Shown: positions 1-5,413 of the stretch, one piece after another
Position numbering within the stretch: the first letter of the stretch is position 1
How the letters are laid out: the number at the start of each line of letters is the position of its first letter
Origin: Chlamydiota bacterium
GTDB lineage: Bacteria > Chlamydiota > Chlamydiia > Chlamydiales > Simkaniaceae
Reading direction: 5' to 3'
DNA length: 5,413 nucleotides
Assembly: GCA_029556005.1 (NCBI GenBank)
Contig: JAKQGT010000182.1
Coordinates: 1-5,413, forward strand
Notes under the pieces: generated by a model
Databases searched by the model: none
What the model was told of the DNA's origin: nothing
Seen by the model: the letters and a program-made list of their open reading frames with translations, nothing else
Program-made: the position numbers and the translations under genes

Positions 1-604
1 CTTCTTTAGAGTGAGAGGAAACACTTTTTCTGACGGTTTCAGGAGAGTCGATAAAAGCAAATAACCCTTTGCCTGGCATGACCGTCTTGAGTCCTAAAGC
101 CTCAAAAAAGAGATTGGCGGGGCGAAGGGAGGGCTCCATCACAGAGCACGTTTTTTGTCCTTTCAAACGATAGCCTGTAAATTGGGGGGTGTTTTCAATC
201 ACTTTTCGTACTTCATCGGAGCATCCCATGATCGGGGGAAGAGGTTCCTTATGGAATTGGCCAATACTGATTCGGATCACCTCTCCAAGCGCGCTATAGA
301 ATCCGAGTTGTAAGGCTGTATTTTTCCCGATTTGAAAGTGGTAATCTTTGAGGTGAATGTCCGCTGAGGCAATGGCAAATGTCGATAGAGCGAGTGTGAC
401 CGTGCGGGCCATAATATTTAAATAGAGGTTTTCTTCCTTTTTGAAGAAATAGTCCGTTGCTGTGACTAAAGTACTATTGAGCACTGAAACGACAAAGGCC
501 TCTTTCGCTGAGATGGAAGGGGTAATTTTTGCTGCTAGGAGCGATAAGACTCCATAGCAAAGGGTGCGCGTTGAAAAATCTGTAATCAGGTGTTGTTGAT
601 CCAT
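1..604 (-). CDS. Unrecognised protein, N-terminal 201 residues (3' end outside window)
   Basis: An open frame runs leftward without a stop from ATG at 604 to the window edge, giving 201 codons, so the C-terminus is missing. An in-frame TAA at 623-625 lies just upstream and no other ATG intervenes, which fixes the start. The ribosome site is weak: only GAG about six bases before the ATG. The protein begins MDQQHLITDFSTRTLCYGVL. Its first half has moderately hydrophobic stretches at about residues 15-31, 36-50, 64-81 and 96-116, but each is broken by polar or charged residues (for example R67), so real transmembrane segments are doubtful. No cleavable signal peptide is seen. The second half is more polar, with cysteines near 127 and 151. 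I recognise no domain and propose no function. It is divergent from copA and shares the upstream region 605-758. The gene is likely real because of its long open frame and plausible amino-acid composition. Confidence 0.75.
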   Translation of the reverse strand, partial: MDQQHLITDFSTRTLCYGVLSLLAAKITPSISAKEAFVVSVLNSTLVTATDYFFKKEENLYLNIMARTVTLALSTFAIASADIHLKDYHFQIGKNTALQLGFYSALGEVIRISIGQFHKEPLPPIMGCSDEVRKVIENTPQFTGYRLKGQKTCSVMEPSLRPANLFFEALGLKTVMPGKGLFAFIDSPETVRKSVSSHSKE

Positions 605-630
605 AGGAAGCTCTAAGGTTTTTAGCAAAA

Positions 631-659
631 AGTATAGAGAAATTCTTAGAAAAAAGACA
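631..659 (-). promoter_or_regulatory. Possible sigma70-type promoter for the leftward gene
   Basis: On the minus strand TATACT (631-636 on the plus strand) matches five of six bases of the -10 consensus. It lies about 27 bases before the ATG at 604, which would give a leader of roughly 20 bases. The -35 box is poor: CTGTCT at 18-bp spacing is the best of several weak options. The spacer contains a small odd-centred palindrome, TTCTTAGAA (643-651). The rest of the divergent region (up to 758) is AT-rich, with TAATTAAT-like runs at 679-694, and I see no convincing plus-strand promoter or copper-sensor operator in it. Confidence 0.35.
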
Positions 660-733
660 GAAAAAACAAAACTCTCAATAATTTAATAATTAATGAGTTA
701 TGGGTTTGTTTAGGAAATTTTTGAATTTTTTGT

Positions 734-739
734 GGGAGG
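734..739 (+). promoter_or_regulatory. Strong but badly spaced Shine-Dalgarno upstream of copA
   Basis: GGGAGG is the only good ribosome-binding sequence before copA, but 19 bases separate it from ATG 759, too many for normal initiation. It lies inside the frame if GTG 732 is the start. The codon that sits at normal spacing (10 bases) is ATA at 750, in frame. The sequence alone does not decide the exact start. Confidence 0.4.
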
Positions 740-758
740 TGGGCTATCAATAAGAAAT

Positions 759-2876
759 ATGAATGCGTTCGATTTACAGATAGAGGGGATGAACTGCTCT
801 TCTTGTGTGGCAAAGATAGAAAAGCGCCTCAAGAAAGAAGAGGGGGTTGAGGACTGTGCTGTTAACTTTGCTTCAGGAAAGGGGCATGTAAAGGGTGAAA
901 TCTCTCCCGAAAGAGCTGCACAAATCATCACGGAGATGGGATATCCTTCGACTCCGATTCAGACAGGAACTGCGCAAGAAGGAAAACGGGATTGGGGCTA
1001 TTTATGGCTAAAAGTGCGCACGATCCTGGCCCTTATTTTAGCTTTTCCTTTAACAATCCCCATGTTTGCAGATTTGTTTGGGAGGACTGTCCCCATAACC
1101 CCCTCTCTTCAACTCCTTTTGGCAACCCTTGTCCAATTTGGTGCTGGGTACTCTTTTTATAGTGGATCTTATAAGTCTCTCAGATCGGGGACAGCGAATA
1201 TGGATGTCTTGGTTGCGCTGGGAACGAGCGCCGCCTATTTTTATAGTTTGTTTGCCCTTATTTTTCAGTTTTCCAACTATTTCTATTTCGAAACAAGCGC
1301 TGTCTTGATTGCCCTTATTTTATTGGGACGTTTGATTGAAAATTATTCTAAGAAAAGTGCTCAAGGAGGGATGAAAGCCCTGCTTCAAATGCAAGCTAAG
1401 ACAGCACGTATAAAAAGGGGAGATCAACTCCAAAGCATTCTCATCGAAAATGTAAAGCGGGAAGACATTGTTGTCATACGCCCCGGGGAACGGATTCCTG
1501 TAGATGGAGAGGTGATGGAAGGAATGTCACATGTCGATGAATCGATGCTTACCGGTGAAAGCCTTCCTATCCGTAAGGAAAAAGGGGGAAAAGCTTTTGC
1601 TGGGACAGTTAATGGGGAAGGGATTTTAGAAATCAAAGCATCGAAACTCGGAAAAGAGACAAGTCTAGGAACCATCATTCGATTGGTAGAAGAGGCGCAG
1701 CGGTCGAAAGCTCCCATTCAAAAATTAGCCGATAAAATTTCAGGTGTTTTTGTTCCGGTTGTTTTAGGCATTGCTCTCGTGACTTTTTTGCTATGGGGTT
1801 TAAACGGAGATTGGAAAGAGGGGCTTTTAAGTGGAATTGCTGTTTTAGTCATTGCCTGTCCCTGTGCTTTGGGACTCGCTGTTCCCACCGTGATTATGGT
1901 GGCTTGCGCAAGAGGAGCGAAAGAGGGAATTTTAGTGAAGAATGCGGAAGGATTAGAGAGGGCCCGGCAAGTAGATGCGATTATTGTTGATAAAACAGGA
2001 ACGGTAACGGAAGGAAGATTAAGTGTAAGCGCTATTCATAGCGATCTTTCTGAAAATGAGTTTTTAAAAAAAGCAGTGTTACTTTCCCACCACTCTGATC
2101 ATCCCGCTTCTCAAGCCATTACAAACTTTGCTCAAGAGAAAAAGATCTCGATTGCTAACGTAGAAAACTTTGAAGCCCATAGTGGAAAAGGGCTTTCGGG
2201 AGTTTATCAAGGGAAATCCTATGTGATGGGTTCGGTGAAATTTTTAGCGGGGATGGGGATTCCTATTGATGAAGGGCCCTTTCAAAAAGAGAAGGGGATT
2301 GTGGTTGCTCTTGGAGAGGAAAAACGCTTTTTAGGTTATGTCGTTTTATCAGACCAAATTAAAAAAGATACCCCTCAAGCTGTAGAAGCCCTGCATAAAA
2401 TGGGTAAAAAGATCTACCTATTAAGCGGGGATCGCACCTCTGTTGTCGAAGAGGTAGCTAATATACTGGGTGTGGATGGCTATTTCGCAGAGGTTCTACC
2501 TGAAGAAAAAGCAGGTTTTGTGAAGAAACTTCAGAAGGAGAATTATGTGACAGGGATGGTGGGGGATGGAATCAATGATGCTCCAGCCTTAGCGACAGCA
2601 GATGTAGGATTTGCGGTAGCTTCTGGGACCGATGTTGCGATGGAGAGTGCAACCGTTGGACTGATGCGCAGCAATCTCTCCAATTTAGTGGAGGCTCTCC
2701 GTTTATCAAAGAAAACTTTTACTAAGATGCGTCAAAATATTTTCTTTGCTTTCTTCTATAATTGCTTAGGGATTCCCCTGGCGGCATTCGGGCTTTTAAA
2801 CCCGATGATTGCGGGAGCTGCCATGGCGCTTAGTTCTATTTCAGTTGTTTTAAACTCATTAACATTAAAAAAATAA
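759..2876 (+). CDS. copA: Cu(+)-exporting P1B-type ATPase, CopA
   Basis: This inner-membrane pump uses ATP to export Cu(+) (possibly Ag(+)) from the cytoplasm. Numbering from ATG 759 gives 705 residues, a usual size for a CopA with one metal-binding domain. In order: an N-terminal HMA domain with GMNCSSC (C13, C16); membrane helices from about residue 80; the actuator loop TGES (265-268); the intramembrane metal site CPC (367-369) in helix 6; the phosphorylation motif DKTGT (D411); the nucleotide-domain HP dipeptide (448-449); the hinge GDGINDAP (602-609); and two final helices carrying YN and [13 protein letters not shown]. The CPC motif with the last-helix YN and MxxSS residues is the Cu(+) (P1B-1) signature, rather than Zn/Cd. 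ATG 759 is chosen because the HMA domain starts four residues later. The frame could also start at GTG 732, adding nine residues. No copZ, csoR or cueR-like gene is in the window. All key catalytic residues are present, so the gene looks functional. Confidence 0.96.
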   Translation: MNAFDLQIEGMNCSSCVAKIEKRLKKEEGVEDCAVNFASGKGHVKGEISPERAAQIITEMGYPSTPIQTGTAQEGKRDWGYLWLKVRTILALILAFPLTIPMFADLFGRTVPITPSLQLLLATLVQFGAGYSFYSGSYKSLRSGTANMDVLVALGTSAAYFYSLFALIFQFSNYFYFETSAVLIALILLGRLIENYSKKSAQGGMKALLQMQAKTARIKRGDQLQSILIENVKREDIVVIRPGERIPVDGEVMEGMSHVDESMLTGESLPIRKEKGGKAFAGTVNGEGILEIKASKLGKETSLGTIIRLVEEAQRSKAPIQKLADKISGVFVPVVLGIALVTFLLWGLNGDWKEGLLSGIAVLVIACPCALGLAVPTVIMVACARGAKEGILVKNAEGLERARQVDAIIVDKTGTVTEGRLSVSAIHSDLSENEFLKKAVLLSHHSDHPASQAITNFAQEKKISIANVENFEAHSGKGLSGVYQGKSYVMGSVKFLAGMGIPIDEGPFQKEKGIVVALGEEKRFLGYVVLSDQIKKDTPQAVEALHKMGKKIYLLSGDRTSVVEEVANILGVDGYFAEVLPEEKAGFVKKLQKENYVTGMVGDGINDAPALATADVGFAVASGTDVAMESATVGLMRSNLSNLVEALRLSKKTFTKMRQNIFFAFFYNCLGIPLAAFGLLNPMIAGAAMALSSISVVLNSLTLKK

Positions 2877-2900
2877 ATAGAATTATTTTTATTCTATTTT
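2875..2900 (+). terminator. AT-rich hairpin after copA, weak terminator candidate
   Basis: Nine perfectly paired bases, AAATAGAAT (2875-2883) and ATTCTATTT (2891-2899), enclose a seven-base loop, TATTTTT. The stem begins at the copA stop codon. It has only one G-C pair and a short T-run, so it would be a weak Rho-independent terminator at best. It could instead stabilise the copA mRNA 3' end. Confidence 0.35.
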
Positions 2901-2910
2901 GTTGTATCAT
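2883..2910 (+). promoter_or_regulatory. Possible promoter for the 167-residue orphan gene
   Basis: TATCAT (2905-2910) is a fair -10 box, with TTATTT (2883-2888) 16 bp upstream as a weak -35. It would give a leader of roughly 30 bases before the ATG at 2947. It overlaps the AT-rich hairpin after copA. In sequence this AT-rich, chance matches are common. Confidence 0.25.
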
Positions 2911-2946
2911 TTGTTTTTTCGAACTTTTAATTTAGAAGGGGATTTT

Positions 2947-3450
2947 ATGGAAATTTCAGCAGATACAACAGTGGATGCTATCGAGTTTGATAGCGAACGT
3001 TTTGAGAATCTATTGGAAAGTAGTCGCACAGACTGTAAATGGGGCTGCCATAGTGTTCAAAAAGATGTGAAACCTTTCTTCCTGCCAGAAGACTTTCAAG
3101 TGTATGTCAATAACAACGTTGTTGTAAATTGGCCTGCGCCTGGTTTTGCAGCAAAGACACTTCCAACATTTAATCATTATACAGGGCCTGATGGCGGCTA
3201 TGTTGCAATTTATACGCGGAATGCTGATCAAGCAGTCTACAGTGTTGGAAACGGAATCTATGTGGCGGGTCAAGTGCGTGTTCCTGGAGAATACCAAGGA
3301 CGCATCTTTGTTCCCCAAGGATACAATTTAGGGGATAATATTACCCAAGACTCAGAGCTTTTATCCGTCTGCAAACAGTACCTTCCAGAGCTAGAAGGTC
3401 AAATGTGGGTCGGTGGAGATACAGGCGGCTGGTTCGGTATCCAACGTTAA
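2947..3450 (+). CDS. Unrecognised 167-residue soluble protein
   Basis: ATG 2947 is preceded by AAGGGG (2936-2941) at five-base spacing, a good ribosome site. The frame could extend to a TTG at 2899, but that extension has no ribosome site and lies in AT-rich spacer. The 167-residue product starts MEISADTTVDAIEF. It has no signal peptide or hydrophobic helix, so it is probably cytoplasmic unless exported by a leaderless route such as a specialised secretion system, for which there is no direct evidence. The N-terminal third is acidic. From about residue 50 the chain is rich in Gly, Val, Tyr and Asn (for example VYVNNNVVVNWPAPG), suggesting a beta fold. Cysteines are at 30, 34 and 142. CKWGCH (30-35) resembles a metal- or thiol-binding pair, and the protein ends in a Gly/Trp-rich GGDTGGWFGIQR. 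I do not recognise a family. It lies 70 bases after copA and has its own strong terminator, so it is probably transcribed alone. Confidence 0.82.
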   Translation: MEISADTTVDAIEFDSERFENLLESSRTDCKWGCHSVQKDVKPFFLPEDFQVYVNNNVVVNWPAPGFAAKTLPTFNHYTGPDGGYVAIYTRNADQAVYSVGNGIYVAGQVRVPGEYQGRIFVPQGYNLGDNITQDSELLSVCKQYLPELEGQMWVGGDTGGWFGIQR

Positions 3451-3477
3451 TCCATCTTTTTTAAATCTTATCGACAG

Positions 3478-3510
3478 GCCCCTTGCAATCATTGCAAGGG
3501 GCTTTTTTTT
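3478..3510 (+). terminator. Strong intrinsic terminator of the orphan gene
   Basis: An 11-bp perfect stem, GCCCCTTGCAA (3478-3488) pairing with TTGCAAGGGGC (3492-3502), has a three-base TCA loop and is followed by eight T's (3503-3510). It lies 27 bases after the stop codon at 3450. There is no T-run on the other side, so it works only rightward. It isolates the orphan gene from the ATPase gene downstream, which must therefore have its own promoter. Confidence 0.95.
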
Positions 3511-3620
3511 ACCCAAAAAGATTTGGCTGAATAAAAGATATTTATATCCAGCCAAATCTTATTTACTGAAAATGATTTGGCTGGTTAAACTAAATCGTTA
3601 GTTAGCCAAATCTTTTGGGT
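3511..3620. repeat. 110-bp palindromic element: four alternating copies of AGATTTGGCT
   Basis: The 10-bp word occurs forward at 3519-3528, inverted at 3550-3559, forward at 3573-3582 (first base T instead of A) and inverted at 3604-3613. The two inverted pairs have exactly the same geometry: 10-bp arms with a 21-bp spacer, 31 bp from start to start, with the second pair 54 bp after the first. The arms are conserved while the spacers match at only about 10 of 21 positions. The outer ends form a longer inverted repeat, ACCCAAAAAGATTTGGCT (3511-3528) against AGCCAAATCTTTTGGGT (3604-3620), with one extra A on the left. The element begins immediately after the terminator T-run and its last two bases are the first two of the ATPase GTG start. 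No target-site duplication is visible. It could be an operator array, a structured 5' leader or a small palindromic mobile element. Confidence 0.85.
3562..3591 (+). promoter_or_regulatory. Possible ATPase promoter inside the repeat element
   Basis: TTTACT (3562-3567) matches four of six -35 bases, and TAAACT (3586-3591) four of six -10 bases, at 18-bp spacing. Transcription would begin near 3598, about 20 bases before the GTG. The third repeat copy (3573-3582) would lie between the two boxes and the fourth (3604-3613) just after the start point, a typical operator arrangement. The terminator upstream requires a promoter in this short gap, but the match itself is weak. Confidence 0.25.
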
Positions 3621-5082
3621 GAGTGTGTCAGAGAAACAAATTATTGGAAGAAGAGAAGAGTTAAAAACTCTAAAAGAGCTCTTAAAATCTAGAGAGGCAG
3701 AGTTTATAGCTGTATATGGACGCAGGAGGGTTGGGAAAACTCATCTTATTCGAGAGTTTTTTTCGAACAAGGGGGTCTATTTCGAGCTTACTGGTCAAAA
3801 AAATGGATCTCTGAAAGAACAATTAGAAAATTTTGCAAAAATCTTCTCGAGTAGTTTTTTTCAAAGTATCCCTATTCAGAAACCCAAGAGTTGGAAAGAT
3901 GCATTTGCTCTTCTTACCGATCAACTGAAAAAAATTCCTAAAACAAAAAAATGTATTATTTTTTTAGATGAGCTTCCATGGCTTGCAAGTAAGAGATCAG
4001 GCTTAATTGAAGCCTTAGATTATTACTGGAATCGCCATTGGAGCGGGATGAAGAATCTTGTCCTTATTGCTTGTGGTTCAGCAGCATCATGGATGCTTGA
4101 TCAATTAATCAATGCAAAAGGAGGGCTTCACAATCGCCTTACGAGGGTAATATTATTAAAGCCCTACTCTCTTAAAGATGCGGATGAGTTTTTATCTGCA
4201 CGAGGGATTCATTTAAACCACAAACAGTTATGTGACTTGTATATGGTGCTCGGGGGTATTCCTTATTATTTAAAGCAGGTTTCTAAAGGGATGTCTGCAG
4301 TACAAGCTGTTAATAAGTTATGCTTTCGAAAGGATGGCTTCTTATATAGTGAGTTTGAAAGGCTTTTTACCTCTCTTTTCGAACATTCTGATACTCATGT
4401 AAAAATCATTCGTGCCATTGCCCATTCAAAGGAGGGGCTTTCTCGGAAAGAGCTGATTGAGAAGGTAAAAGTAACAACGGGTGGAACACTGCATCAACGC
4501 CTTTTAGAACTTGAGGCTGCAGGTTTTCTTCAAACCTATGTACCTTATGGAAACAAAAGGAAGGACTCTTTTTATCGAGTGGTTGATGAGTATGTCCTCT
4601 TTTATTTGCGGTGGATTGAACCGATCAAAAGAAGAGGAGTGATTTCAGCAAAGAACTATTGGCAAACAAAAAGCAAAACAGCAGCGGCCCTTGCCTGGGC
4701 AGGGTATGCTTTTGAAATTATTTGTTTAAAGCATATAGAAAAAATACGTGAAGCTTTGGATTTAGAGGGAGTTGCTTCTGAAGTGGGAAGTTGGCGGCAC
4801 ATTCCCCCCAAAAATAGCTTAGATCAAGGAGCGCAGATAGATCTACTTTTTGATCGAGATGATGGAGTGATTACCCTTTGTGAAATCAAGTATTCGGATA
4901 AAATCTTTGTTGTTGACAAGGCTTATGCTCAAAAACTTGCAAGCAAAATAACAGTTTTTGAAAAAAATTTCTCTACAAAGAAAAAAGTCGAACTTGTCTT
5001 GATTACTTTTGCAGGGATGAGAGACACTTTTTGGTCTGAAGAACTTATTGTAAACGATGTCATTTTTGAGGAGCTGCTATAA
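3619..5082 (+). CDS. ATPase (ATPase_2/PF01637-like) with winged helix and C-terminal DUF234 nuclease-like domain
   Basis: The 487-residue protein belongs to the solitary P-loop ATPases first noted mainly in archaea and scattered among bacteria; their cellular role is not established. The N-terminal IIGRREEL (8-15) is the usual family entry. Walker A is GRRRVGKT (34-41), Walker B is IIFLDE (D117, E118), a sensor-like ACGSAAS is at 151-157, HNRL with R173 is a possible arginine finger or sensor, and GGIPYYL (212-218) is the family's typical turn. A winged helix follows at about 260-310 (KEGLSRKELIEK...LLELEAAGFL). The C-terminal part has the PD-(D/E)XK-like pattern E366, D408, and E422-I-K424, so both ATPase and nuclease-like centres look intact. 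There is no signal or membrane segment. The start is uncertain: GTG 3619 or GTG 3625, since an in-frame TAA lies at 3586-3588 and there is no clear ribosome site. The start overlaps the palindromic element. The stop overlaps the old start of the ybaK remnant. Confidence 0.93.
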   Translation: MSVSEKQIIGRREELKTLKELLKSREAEFIAVYGRRRVGKTHLIREFFSNKGVYFELTGQKNGSLKEQLENFAKIFSSSFFQSIPIQKPKSWKDAFALLTDQLKKIPKTKKCIIFLDELPWLASKRSGLIEALDYYWNRHWSGMKNLVLIACGSAASWMLDQLINAKGGLHNRLTRVILLKPYSLKDADEFLSARGIHLNHKQLCDLYMVLGGIPYYLKQVSKGMSAVQAVNKLCFRKDGFLYSEFERLFTSLFEHSDTHVKIIRAIAHSKEGLSRKELIEKVKVTTGGTLHQRLLELEAAGFLQTYVPYGNKRKDSFYRVVDEYVLFYLRWIEPIKRRGVISAKNYWQTKSKTAAALAWAGYAFEIICLKHIEKIREALDLEGVASEVGSWRHIPPKNSLDQGAQIDLLFDRDDGVITLCEIKYSDKIFVVDKAYAQKLASKITVFEKNFSTKKKVELVLITFAGMRDTFWSEELIVNDVIFEELL

Positions 5083-5392
5083 AAGAAATTTTAAGTAAAA
5101 GTGCCGCATCGGTTCAGGGGTATTAAATGAGAAAGGGATGTTGCCTGCAAGCATGCAAACGGCTCAAGAAGCTGCAAACGCTATAGGCTACTCAGTTGCT
5201 CAACTTTTGGGGGAGAAGATTGAAAAAGCAGATGCTGATTTTACGCGCCGTGTTACCGGTTTTGCAATTGGGGGGATTCCACCCATAGGGCATAAACAAA
5301 AAATCCGCACGCTCATTGATGAAGATCTTCTTAAGAATGAGGTTTGTTGGGCTGCAGCTGGGACACCTCATGCTGTTTTTTCTATTAGATAG
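5079..5392 (+). pseudogene. ybaK: Decayed YbaK/ProX-type aminoacyl-tRNA deacylase
   Basis: Proteins of this family remove misloaded amino acids, such as Cys or Ala, from tRNA(Pro). The frame from 5138 to 5392 carries clear family blocks: LPASMQTAQEAANAIG, KADADF, TGFAIGGIPPIGH, LIDEDLL and WAAAGTPHAVF. Four defects are visible. First, after SVAQ (near 5203) the sequence jumps straight to LLGEKIEKAD, so the usual middle of about 30-40 residues, including the conserved Lys of the (A/F)K(S/T)L block, is absent. Second, the N-terminal coding (LSKSAASVQGY, 5091-5123) is in another frame and meets TAA at 5124; one added base there would give SVQGYLNEKGM. Third, the best-placed start behind GAGGAG (5068-5073) is ATA, not ATG, at 5079. 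Fourth, TAG at 5390 cuts off the usual C-terminal tail of about 20 residues, and the few remaining bases to the edge are open in this frame. A short segment before LPAS also seems missing. It is very unlikely to be active. Confidence 0.85.
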
Positions 5393-5413
5393 TGTCGTCA
5401 TGAGATGGGCATT

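Noticed and set aside
605..758. Copper-sensor operator (CopY, CsoR or CueR type) in the divergent region
   Set aside because: I found no TACAnnTGTA-like dyad or long-spacer MerR-type promoter. The AT-rich repeats there are too simple to assign.
1424..1717. Minus-strand open frame of 97 codons inside copA
   Set aside because: It lies wholly opposite the conserved actuator region of copA, has no ribosome site and no recognisable product; it is a shadow of the copA codons.
3010..3318. Minus-strand open frame of 102 codons opposite the orphan gene
   Set aside because: The plus-strand frame has a good ribosome site and a matching terminator. The minus frame has neither and its composition is Cys/Ile-rich and unlike a normal protein.
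2947..3450. Cytochrome c-like haem site at CKWGCH in the orphan protein
   Set aside because: The spacing is CX3CH rather than CX2CH and there is no signal peptide for export to where haem attachment occurs.
3511..3620. CRISPR-like array
   Set aside because: The repeats are only 10 bp, alternate in orientation and have unequal spacers (21, 13, 21 bp); there are no cas genes. This is a set of dyads, not a CRISPR.
3511..3620. Insertion sequence
   Set aside because: The inverted ends resemble transposon termini, but the 110 bp contain no transposase and no target duplication is visible. A non-autonomous palindromic element remains possible and is noted under the repeat.
5138..5392. A genuine small 84-residue gene starting at ATG 5138
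   Set aside because: The ATG falls immediately before the LPAS block, where intact family members already have about 20 or more preceding residues. Matching N-terminal coding is visible upstream in another frame, and the catalytic lysine segment is missing.

Overview
The window is bacterial, moderately AT-rich, and carries three complete protein genes, one gene cut by the left edge, and one decayed gene that reaches nearly to the right edge. Nothing in it fixes the taxon. The mix of a metal pump, unrecognised proteins and a solitary ATPase–nuclease gene next to a pseudogene, together with the weak ribosome-binding sites, would fit a host-associated Gram-negative such as an environmental chlamydia. 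That is a low-confidence impression only.

Layout. On the minus strand (1-604) is the 5' part of an unrecognised gene, reading leftward out of the window. An AT-rich divergent region (605-758) separates it from a plus-strand Cu(+)-exporting P1B-type ATPase, copA (759-2876). An AT-only-like hairpin follows copA. Next comes a 167-residue orphan protein (2947-3450), closed by a textbook intrinsic terminator (3478-3510). Directly after its T-run lies a 110-bp palindromic element (3511-3620). The element holds four copies of a 10-bp word in alternating orientation, and its right end runs into the start codon of a 487-residue ATPase with a C-terminal nuclease-like (DUF234) domain (3619-5082). Overlapping the end of that gene is the wreck of a ybaK/proX-type aminoacyl-tRNA deacylase (5079-5392). 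It has lost its start codon, has a frameshift, and lacks the segment that carries the catalytic lysine.

How the parts relate. copA is a self-contained copper-efflux gene; no copper sensor or chaperone is visible here. The orphan gene has its own ribosome-binding site and terminator and looks monocistronic. The most interesting region is 3511-5400. The repeat element has two dyads with identical 10-21-10 geometry and conserved arms but diverged spacers, and it abuts an ATPase that has both a winged-helix and a nuclease-like domain. This suggests, as inference, that the element is an operator, RNA switch or DNA target of that protein, or else a small palindromic mobile element that landed at its promoter. 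The ybaK remnant downstream may once have been translationally coupled to the ATPase through an ATGA overlap that a single G-to-A change destroyed.
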